Positions 55,181-64,000 of a stretch of 64,000 nucleotides of DNA are shown here, one piece after another. Each line of letters begins with the position of its first letter. Position 1 is the first letter of the stretch. Position numbers and translations under genes: made by a program. The stretch comes from Psychrobacillus sp. FSL K6-4046 (lineage in GTDB: Bacteria > Bacillota > Bacilli > Bacillales_A > Planococcaceae): contig NZ_CP152020.1 of the NCBI RefSeq assembly GCF_038624605.1, positions 3,279,312 to 3,343,311 on the forward strand, in the 5' to 3' direction. The notes beneath the pieces are model-generated. The model saw only the letters and a program-made list of their open reading frames with translations, searched no databases and was not told the DNA's origin.

Positions 55181-55756
55181 ATGCCCCCAGGGATGGAAAC
55201 TAAACAGCACCTTATCAAGACTGCAGGCCACTTATTTAGTTGTTATGGTTTTGAAGCGGTAAAAATCTCCACTATTATCAACGAAAGCAACACAACTAAA
55301 GGCGCCCTTTATCATCACTTTCCGAACGGTAAGGAAGAGCTACTCCTTGCTGCTATCCAATATACAGGAGATTTGTTACTAAGTGATACAAAAAATCTAT
55401 TGAACAAATCTGCTGATCCTATTGAAATGTTATTAAATCAATTGAATATGATTGCTACTCAAATTGAGCAAAAGCATGAATTATATGGTGTTCCTATTGG
55501 TAATATTGCAGGAGAAATGGCTCTTAAAAACAATGAGATTCGTCTAGCCTGTGATCACGTTTTTAAAAGTTGGCAAAAATTAGTGAAAGAGAAGTTTATC
55601 GATTATGGTATGTCGGAAGAATGTGCAACTAATCTTGCCATAACATTAAACGCATTATTTGAAGGTGGGATATTGTTGAGCGTCACAAGTGCTTCTGGTG
55701 ATCCATTAAGAGCTATCGCCAAACAAATACCCAATTTAGTACCACCAAAACAGTAA
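55181..55756 (+). CDS. TetR/AcrR family regulator, LmrA/YxaF type
   Basis: 191 residues. The helix-turn-helix spans residues 5-55 (KQHLIKTAGHLFSCYGFEAVKISTIINESNTTKGALYHHFPNGKEELLLAAI), with the ALYHHFPNGKEEL signature of the LmrA/YxaF branch. The C-terminal domain is of that branch too. It precedes a DHA2 efflux gene by 24 bases and should repress the pair. AAGGAG 8 bases before the ATG. Confidence 0.9.
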   Translation: MPPGMETKQHLIKTAGHLFSCYGFEAVKISTIINESNTTKGALYHHFPNGKEELLLAAIQYTGDLLLSDTKNLLNKSADPIEMLLNQLNMIATQIEQKHELYGVPIGNIAGEMALKNNEIRLACDHVFKSWQKLVKEKFIDYGMSEECATNLAITLNALFEGGILLSVTSASGDPLRAIAKQIPNLVPPKQ

Positions 55757-55780
55757 TTTATAATAGAGAGTAGGATTTAC

Positions 55781-57193
55781 ATGTCACAACCAATTAAAAA
55801 ATTACCTATACTTTCTGCATTCTTAATAGCGGGCTTTGTAGGTCTCTTCAGTGAAACAGCACTAAACATGGCATTAGGACAACTAACTGTCGAGCTAGGC
55901 GTTGAACATACAACGATTCAATGGCTGACAACTGGCTTCCTGCTGACCCTAGGTATACTTGTACCGATTTCTGGATTGCTAATCCAAAAATTTACGACTC
56001 GTCAGCTATTCTTAACCTCCTTAACATTTTCTATCGTAGGGACAATAATTGCAGGACTTGCGCCAACCTTTGCCTTCTTATTAATGGCACGTATTGTACA
56101 AGCAGTTGGTACTGCTATTCTATTACCTTTAATGTTTAATACGGTTCTATTAATCTTCCCAGTCGAAAAACGTGGATCCGCAATGGGTATCATGGGACTT
56201 GTTATTATGTTTGCACCAGCAATCTCCCCTACCGTATCTGGAATAATTTTAGAATACTTAACTTGGCACTGGATTTTCTGGACGACACTGCCATTCCTTG
56301 TATTTGCTTTAGTTTTCGGCTATTTCTATATGCAAAATGTGAATGAACTAACTCATCCAAAGATTGATGTACTATCTGTTCTCTTCTCCAGTATTGGATT
56401 CGGAGGAATTGTGTATGGCTTCAGTGTGGCAGGAGAAAATGGCTGGGGGAGTACTATTGTAATTGTTGCATTAGCTGCAGGTATAATCGGTCTAGCTCTA
56501 TTCACTTGGCGCCAGCTGAACATGGAAAAACCAATGATCAATCTAGCAGTACTAAAATATCCTATGTTTGTACTTGGCCTAATCGCGGTATTTATCGCCT
56601 TTATGTGTATTCTTTCTACCATGATCTTGCTTCCGCTTTACCTACAAACAGGCTTAGCTTTAGCAACATTCACAGCAGGACTTGTTCTATTGCCTGGTGG
56701 TGTTATTAACGGTATTTTCTCACCTATTGTCGGAAAGCTATTTGACGACTATGGTGCAAAGGTTCTTGTAATGCCAGGATTTATTTTAATCGGTATTGCG
56801 TTCGTATTCTTTATGCAAATTGACCAACAAACTTCTCAACTTACGATAATCGTGCTTCATAGTGTTATGATGATTGGTGTATCGCTTGTTATGGCTCCGG
56901 CTCAAACAAATGGCTTAAACCAATTACCACGTCATTTATATCCAGATGGCACTGCATTAATGAACACGCTTCAGCAGGTATCTGGTGCAATCGGTACAGC
57001 AGTCGCAATTACAATCATGTCCACTGCTCAAACTTCATTCATGAAGGAAGAAGGTACTACTATTCCTTCCATCGATTCATTTATCTATGGCGTGCAAACG
57101 TCTTTCAAATATGCTATTGCATTAGCAGTAGTTGGTTTGATTTTATCGTTCTTTATCAAAGGGAAAAAACAGACGATCAACTCAAAAAATTAA
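55781..57193 (+). CDS. MFS multidrug efflux transporter, DHA2 family
   Basis: 470 residues with about 14 spans. Opening GLFSETALNMALGQLTVELGVEHTTIQWLTTGFLLTLGILVPISGLLIQKF, motif C-like APAISPTVSGIILEYLTWHWIFW and GVSLVMAPAQTNGLNQLPRHLYPDGTALMNTLQQVSGAIGTA near the C-terminus. Proton-driven export of toxic compounds; LmrB/YhcA-type relatives resist lincomycin or puromycin. Paralogue of the pump at 46033-47532, with a TetR gene in the same operon rather than divergent. Confidence 0.9.
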   Translation: MSQPIKKLPILSAFLIAGFVGLFSETALNMALGQLTVELGVEHTTIQWLTTGFLLTLGILVPISGLLIQKFTTRQLFLTSLTFSIVGTIIAGLAPTFAFLLMARIVQAVGTAILLPLMFNTVLLIFPVEKRGSAMGIMGLVIMFAPAISPTVSGIILEYLTWHWIFWTTLPFLVFALVFGYFYMQNVNELTHPKIDVLSVLFSSIGFGGIVYGFSVAGENGWGSTIVIVALAAGIIGLALFTWRQLNMEKPMINLAVLKYPMFVLGLIAVFIAFMCILSTMILLPLYLQTGLALATFTAGLVLLPGGVINGIFSPIVGKLFDDYGAKVLVMPGFILIGIAFVFFMQIDQQTSQLTIIVLHSVMMIGVSLVMAPAQTNGLNQLPRHLYPDGTALMNTLQQVSGAIGTAVAITIMSTAQTSFMKEEGTTIPSIDSFIYGVQTSFKYAIALAVVGLILSFFIKGKKQTINSKN

Positions 57194-57203
57194 TCATGTC
57201 AAC

Positions 57204-57237
57204 AGCCTTCAAGCTTTCTTTGCTTGAAGGCTTTTTA
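57204..57237 (+). terminator. Terminator of the TetR-DHA2 operon
   Basis: Perfect stem AGCCTTCAAGC (57204-57214) with GCTTGAAGGCT (57222-57232), then TTTT. Confidence 0.9.
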
Positions 57238-57395
57238 ATTGATTTTGTCTCTATCTCACACTTTTCGTAGGATAAGGATAAGTCATCCCCCCCTCCCAAA
57301 AGAGTATTTACTATTTCTGAAGCGTCTTAGGGATGCTACACTAATGTTAAACAAACAGCTTTATTCAAATGAACTTAAAGGAGAGATATATATAA

Positions 57396-57914
<519 letters not shown>

Positions 57915-57930
57915 AATACCGAAGAAAAAA

Positions 57931-57960
57931 ATGAGCTAGGAATTTCACTTCCCAGCTCAT
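57931..57960 (+). terminator. Hairpin after paiA
   Basis: ATGAGCTAGG pairs with CCCAGCTCAT (one mismatch); the following T-run is poor, so the confidence is moderate. Confidence 0.5.
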
Positions 57961-58181
57961 CACTTTATACATACTCCTTATTTCCTTCACCTAATAAATA
58001 TACTTCTCCCAGATGAAAAATATCCGTGTTGTTTTGTTCCCCTTCCCACGTGCAATTCACTTCGCTAAAATGACTCTCTGATTATTATTTCTTATTTCGG
58101 GTAAATACTTTATAGAGTCTAGTAATCTAGAAAAATTCAAAGACTAGACTATAAGCAGTTGCCAGGAGGAAGAAAGAAATC

Positions 58182-59591
58182 ATGCAAAAACTTTTACTGA
58201 CCTTAGTCATTTGGGCACTATGGGTTGTCTTTCCTACAGGTCCTATTGAAGCTAAGGCAGAAACATATACGATTACCCCATCCAGCGATACATACAATCA
58301 TAAGTTCGAGAGCTATTCTACATACAATTCTCATACGAAACATTATTATTTACTACGTTCCTATCTGGAACAGCTTGAAAAAATAAACGGTGGGACACTC
58401 ATCATAGAAAAAGGCACTTACACAGTATCCAATGTACTTTTTGTCCCTTCTAATGTAACGGTTAAATTAGAAGATGGCGCAAAGCTTGTTAATAGTGATA
58501 AAACTGGCACCTCTGAGCTCGATGCCGATAAATCACTTTTCCATCTTATCCGACCTTCATTAGGAAAAGAGGAAGGTGTCTATGGTAAGCACGAAGGTGA
58601 AAAAAATATCTCGTTCATTGGAGCAGGAACAGCGACCATGGATTTAAATTTTGATAAGGATGCAATTGCTATTATTGCAGGACATAATAAAAACATTAAA
58701 ATTGAGAATATCCATTTTACTAACATGTATTCTGGTCATTTCATCGAAATTGATGCCACAAGGAACGCTGTTATATCCAACAACAAGTTTATGAATTCAA
58801 AAGCCTCTCCAACTGAAATAAAAGAAGCCATTAATATCGATACCCCTGACAAGCTGACGAATGGCTGGAGCTCTAAATGGAGTAAATTCGACAAGACACC
58901 AAACACCAATATGCTAATAGAGGACAATGTCTTCTATGACTTAGACCGGGCAATCGGTACTCATAAATATTCGGGTGGTAAATATCACGATAATATTGTT
59001 ATTAGAAATAATAAAATAGAAAAAATGCGTCAGGATGCCATACGCGTCATGAACTGGAGCAACTCAACAATAGAATATAATATCATCAAAAATGTTGACC
59101 CAGGTGAATACAACTCGAATAGAGGAATTATGGCTAGTGGCGCCCTTAACCCTACCTTTCAAAACAATGTATTTATAGACCTACCGCGAGCAGTCCAATT
59201 TATCGCGTGGAAAAACGATGATTCCGGATCTGAGTACGATATAACATATAATAAATTAATGGAGAATAATAAAGAGGTACTTAAAACAAACATCGTTTTT
59301 AACTCGGAGGAGGACTTTATACGCATTAACCCTAAATTTAAGAAATATGATGCTGCCCATACGGAATTTATCCCTTTAAAAACAACACTATCTCCTGCAT
59401 TACCTAAAGTATCTTCTCTCTCTCCAAAAATATGGGGTCTTATAGAAAAAAACAACGACGATAATGGATCAAATAATCCCTCTACCTTTTATGAAGATCT
59501 ATTTACGGCAGAGTCCCTACCTTTATCTTTTCAGAGCTATAGGAGCATATATGAACGAAAAATGACAAATAAGCTAGAAATATTTAAATAG
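58182..59591 (+). CDS. Secreted right-handed beta-helix protein
   Basis: 469 residues. Signal peptide (residues 1-27, LLLTLVIWALWVVFPTGPIEAKA). The mature part from about 70 to 350 consists of short parallel beta-helix coils (KNIKIENIHFTNMYSGHFIEID, NTNMLIEDNVFYDLDRAIG, NIVIRNNKIEKMRQDAIRV, NPTFQNNVFIDLPRAV), as in pectate lyase or polysaccharide-degrading folds. No complete pectate lyase catalytic motif is seen, so the sugar target is unknown. The C-terminal 80 residues look irregular. Possible role in cell-wall or plant polysaccharide cleavage. Confidence 0.75.
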   Translation: MQKLLLTLVIWALWVVFPTGPIEAKAETYTITPSSDTYNHKFESYSTYNSHTKHYYLLRSYLEQLEKINGGTLIIEKGTYTVSNVLFVPSNVTVKLEDGAKLVNSDKTGTSELDADKSLFHLIRPSLGKEEGVYGKHEGEKNISFIGAGTATMDLNFDKDAIAIIAGHNKNIKIENIHFTNMYSGHFIEIDATRNAVISNNKFMNSKASPTEIKEAINIDTPDKLTNGWSSKWSKFDKTPNTNMLIEDNVFYDLDRAIGTHKYSGGKYHDNIVIRNNKIEKMRQDAIRVMNWSNSTIEYNIIKNVDPGEYNSNRGIMASGALNPTFQNNVFIDLPRAVQFIAWKNDDSGSEYDITYNKLMENNKEVLKTNIVFNSEEDFIRINPKFKKYDAAHTEFIPLKTTLSPALPKVSSLSPKIWGLIEKNNDDNGSNNPSTFYEDLFTAESLPLSFQSYRSIYERKMTNKLEIFK

Positions 59592-59729
59592 ACATCCAGA
59601 TTTGTATCACGTAATTTGAGAATTCCTTATATTTCAATACTCATAAAACCTTAAGATTTATCCTAATATCCCCTTAAGATTTATTGGTTACCATAAACTT
59701 ACCAATTAATTTTAGGAGGTTACGTTCTC

Positions 59730-61143
59730 ATGGATTTAATAAGTATAGTGTCTGGTCTTTTGCCGTATGTAAAATATTCTATTTTTATTTTCATTGCCTT
59801 AATCATTGGGTTTTTCCTTTTTAAAAAGGTTTATCTGGGGAAAAAACTAATACGTCTGTCCAAATTTATTTTAATCCCTTTACTGATTTGCTGGGGAACC
59901 GTCGTATTAGGGATCACTACTTTAAGTAGGCCTGCAATGTTTACTGGCCAATTTAATCCTAGTCTGTTCAGTAGCTATGTGAATGCCTGGAACAAATGGT
60001 CCATGCCTGAATTACAGTTAATCCTCTTTAATATGTTAATGTTTGTTCCATTAGGTGTTTTATTGCCGTTGATCCATCCAAAAATGAAACGGTTCTGGAG
60101 AGTATTCATTATTTCGATTGTATTTACTCTTTGTATAGAAATATTCCAGTACATTTCTGGTAAAGGGATCTTTGAATTTGACGACCTTCTGCATAATACA
60201 ATCGGAAGTCTAGCAGGTTACTTTTTAGTAATGGCCATCATGACAAGCATCGAGCAACGAAAGTTAAAACTAGCTCCAATTGTAAAAGCATTTGCTATTC
60301 CACTAATTTTTGTTCTGTTATTCGGTATAGCAAGTGTTGTATATAATGCACAAGAGTTTGGAAACCTGGCATTTAAGCCTGTACAAAAACAAAGTATGGA
60401 GCAAATTGATGTGCAACTAGAGACACAGCTATCTAACAAATCGACTAATGCTTGTATGTACCACAATTCAGATGTTAGAGATATTAATAATTTTAAAACA
60501 GTCTCACAATCCATCTCCGATCAATTTGCTTTACAACAGCACGGTGGTATACGAATGGAAGGGGAAAATCGCCAGCTACAGCTGATAGATGAGGAAGGTG
60601 AATTCTATTACTTAACTTATTTCATGTCCAATGGTTCATGGTCCTTTTCATCTGATGCTTATAGCGAAGAGGTTCCAAAAGTAGACATAGAACAGCAAAA
60701 ACGGTCTATGGAAGATTGGTTAGAAAATGAAGGTTTATTCCCTAGTAATGCTACCTATCAGAAGCAAGATGAACGTACCATTCGTTGGGATTTAGAAAAG
60801 CGAGAGAATGTACAATCTACATGTGAGGATTTTTCTCAAGGATTTATCGTAGTTAACCTTTCTGATAAACAAACTCCTGATAGCATCATTTATGACGTGA
60901 GTGATAATAAATTGGTTAGGGAGAAGGAAGTTATATCCCAACAGGAAGCATATAAGGCATTACTAAATGGGGAGTTTAGCTTATTCAATCCTCTACAAAA
61001 AGGAGATAAGTTAACGATAACGGATGTTCGCATAGACTATAACTTATGATACTAAAGGTTATTATCAGCCTGTATATGTATTCAATGGTAATGTGAATGA
61101 TCCAGATTCTACTGTTGAAATTCTGATACCAGCTATTAATTAA
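59730..61143 (+). pseudogene. VanZ-family membrane protein with large extracytoplasmic domain, late frameshift
   Basis: The main frame gives 439 residues and stops at 61049, but the next frame continues at once with YDTKGYYQPVYVFNGNVNDPDSTVEILIPAIN and stops at 61143. An extra T or lost bases in AACTTATGAT explains it. Residues 1-200 hold about six spans with the VanZ segment ELQLILFNMLMFVPLGVLLPL and FQYISGKGIFEFDDLLHNTIGSLAGYFL. Residues 215 onward form an exposed domain resembling the YycI/PepSY-like repeats of sensor-regulator proteins (IRMEGENRQLQL, then QQEAYKALLNGEF). Function unknown; VanZ in vancomycin clusters gives teicoplanin resistance, but this need not do so. Confidence 0.7.
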
Positions 61144-61144
61144 T

Positions 61145-61190
61145 AAAACAGCACTTACTCTAGCAGAATAAAGTAAGTGCTGTTTTAGTT
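61145..61190. terminator. Bidirectional terminator
   Basis: Perfect 15-base stem AAAACAGCACTTACT (61145-61159) with AGTAAGTGCTGTTTT (61172-61186). Shared by the VanZ gene and the YtxH gene. Confidence 0.85.
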
Positions 61191-61196
61191 TAGATA

Positions 61197-61667
61197 TTAA
61201 ATTTTAGTGTGATTGTTTCCATTACTGCCATCTACCACTTCTTCTCCCGCTTCTTTCACTTTTCCACTTATTTCTTTTATATCAGACGTGATCTCTTTAG
61301 CACTTGAAATAATCCCACTTGAATCTTCCTTTACTTGACTAACTGGTGCAAGAATGTTCTCGTTCACTTTTTCATATAGAGATTGTGCGTCGTTTATTGC
61401 GTCTTTCAGAACCGTAGAGGCAGATTTCAGTCGCTCTTGTAGATCGTTTTTCACTTCTCCTGGATTGTTTCTAACTTGGCTATACATATCCAATGTTGAG
61501 TCTTTCACGTTTTTGGTTGTGGATGTTACTTTGTTTCGTGTATTGGAATCAAGCATTGCAATAGCCGCGCCGATAACAGCCCCCACTACCAAGCCCTTTA
61601 TAAGCTTTCCATTTTTCTCTTCCTCGGTATTAGTCAGTTCGTTGTTATACGTAGCAAATTGTGTCAT
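61197..61667 (-). CDS. YtxH-domain protein
   Basis: 156 residues. After a polar head, LIKGLVVGAVIGAAIAML gives a single hydrophobic, Gly-rich segment (about 22-39), the YtxH hallmark. The remainder is a long amphipathic, Lys/Asp/Ser-rich region with repeated coiled-coil-like blocks (STTKNVKDSTLDMYSQVRNNPGEVKNDLQERLKSASTVLKDAINDAQSLYEKV), as in stress-induced LEA-like proteins. Probably a general stress protein at the membrane. AGGAGG 6-8 bases before the start. Confidence 0.82.
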   Translation of the reverse strand: MTQFATYNNELTNTEEEKNGKLIKGLVVGAVIGAAIAMLDSNTRNKVTSTTKNVKDSTLDMYSQVRNNPGEVKNDLQERLKSASTVLKDAINDAQSLYEKVNENILAPVSQVKEDSSGIISSAKEITSDIKEISGKVKEAGEEVVDGSNGNNHTKI

Positions 61668-61826
61668 CCATTATTCCTCCTGTCTGTTTTTTGAAATTTG
61701 TTTCCTTACTACTTTAAGTGCCCTTTTTTCTTTTGTTTAAACTATTTGATTAAATTTCAATTCCTTTTATCAGCTAATTAACGTACTCTCTACAAATGAA
61801 GGAAAAAGTAGCAAGAAATAAAAAAA

Positions 61827-61865
61827 GCTTCCCACTAGTTATTACAACTACTGAGAAGCTTCTAT
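61827..61865 (-). terminator. Terminator of groES-groEL
   Basis: AAGCTTCTCAGTAGTT pairs with AACTAGTGGGAAGCTT on the minus strand (two mismatches), then TTTTT. It lies 80 bases past groEL. Confidence 0.75.
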
Positions 61866-61944
61866 TTTTAAACGATCCTATATGTTAATCTCTAAACTTC
61901 ACTTCACATCGTAACCCTTATGAATCATGGGTTAACAAGGCTTA

Positions 61945-63606
<1,662 letters not shown>

Positions 63607-63619
63607 TTAATTTCTTTTA

Positions 63620-63904
63620 TTAGCCGATTACAGCAAGAATATCGCTTTCGCGTAAGATTAAATAGTCGTGGCCTTCATATTTTACTTCAGTTCCAGCATA
63701 TTTAGAGAAGATAATACGGTCCCCTTCTGTTACGTCTAATTCAACGCGGTTTCCGTTTTCTAGTACTCGTCCAGTACCTACTGCAACGACTTTACCTTCT
63801 TGTGGTTTCTCTTTAGCAGAGTCTGGAAGTACGATGCCAGATGCTGTTTTTTCCTCAGCTTCGATTAATTCGATTACAATACGATCACCTAATGGTCTTA
63901 ACAA
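63620..63904 (-). CDS. groES: 10-kDa co-chaperonin GroES
   Basis: 94 residues. Caps the GroEL chamber. [34 protein letters not shown] is the GroES opening and mobile loop, and [26 protein letters not shown] closes the fold. TTG start at 63904-63902 with GGGAGG 11 bases upstream. First gene of the operon. The CIRCE element lies 40 bases upstream. Confidence 0.97.
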   Translation of the reverse strand: MLRPLGDRIVIELIEAEEKTASGIVLPDSAKEKPQEGKVVAVGTGRVLENGNRVELDVTEGDRIIFSKYAGTEVKYEGHDYLILRESDILAVIG

Positions 63905-63944
63905 GTGAAACTACCTCCCTAAAATAAGTTGAATTTAATATTTA

Positions 63945-63971
63945 TTAGCACTCACACACTTTGAGTGCTAA
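63945..63971 (-). promoter_or_regulatory. CIRCE operator (HrcA binding site) of groES-groEL
   Basis: Perfect CIRCE: TTAGCACTC, 9-base spacer, GAGTGCTAA. HrcA binds here and represses until heat shock. The promoter itself lies at or beyond the window end. Confidence 0.95.
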
Positions 63972-64000
63972 CACACTTATAATAATAATTAAACTATGGA

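Overview
The window is a low-GC, densely coding chromosomal segment of a Firmicute of the order Bacillales. It carries groES-groEL behind a CIRCE operator, a full sugar PTS relay, a PaiA-type acetyltransferase, a coproporphyrin-pathway cgoX, DUF1292/DUF2512/YtxH-type small proteins, strong AGGAGG ribosome binding sites with many TTG/GTG starts, and a BclA-like collagen protein typical of endospore formers. A Bacillaceae/Planococcaceae genus (Psychrobacillus or Lysinibacillus type) is my best guess; this is inference from gene content only.

Layout. 1-6.5 kb: an SDR, a HAD phosphatase, a GNAT acetyltransferase, an ATP-grasp ligase, a catalase and a papain-like amidase. 6.8-10 kb: one plus-strand operon with a small membrane protein, a Tat-exported gluconate-dehydrogenase-type subunit, its GMC flavoprotein with a four-Cys cluster motif, and a TatA, which reads as an oxidoreductase packaged with an export component. 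10-21 kb: a TetR gene, a frameshifted DUF817 gene, a methyltransferase-glycosyltransferase fusion, cgoX, the kynU-kynA-kynB tryptophan-to-anthranilate operon, a GT2/TPR glycosyltransferase and a collagen-like surface protein. 21-26 kb: DUF1292 and the minus-strand order IIA, NagE-like IICB, HPr, Enzyme I. 26-32 kb: a FusB-type EF-G binding protein, a second HAD hydrolase, a frameshifted YcdB/SLH surface protein, a 21-bp-period repeat array and a complete group II intron inserted just after a terminator. 32-41 kb: SDRs, an ECF sigma/anti-sigma pair, a nuclease lipoprotein, NhaC, an FMN reductase and a broken acyl-CoA ligase. 41-51 kb: the alpha-E/transglutaminase plus circularly permuted ATP-grasp operon (the latter with an in-frame stop), a DHA2 efflux pump with divergent TetR, a second 21-bp-period array and the intact YcdB/SLH paralogue. 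51-64 kb: a LprI-like lipoprotein, a DUF1672 lipoprotein plus a lipase with a long helical tail (resembling the type VII TilA/TslA immunity-toxin pair), a TetR-DHA2 operon, paiA, a beta-helix secreted protein, a frameshifted VanZ protein, a YtxH protein and groES-groEL.

The most interesting items are the DUF1672/lipase pair, two sequence-unrelated repeat arrays that share an exact 21-bp period and lie next to the two YcdB/SLH paralogues, a 340-bp inverted repeat pair flanking 13 kb, a promoter-operator module shared by two genes 28 kb apart and resembling the MhqR box, and the group II intron behind a terminator. Five genes are interrupted (DUF817, YcdB-1, acyl-CoA ligase, ATP-grasp, VanZ), four by frameshift and one by a nonsense codon; this may be real decay or sequence error. 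No rRNA, tRNA, CRISPR array or prophage was seen.
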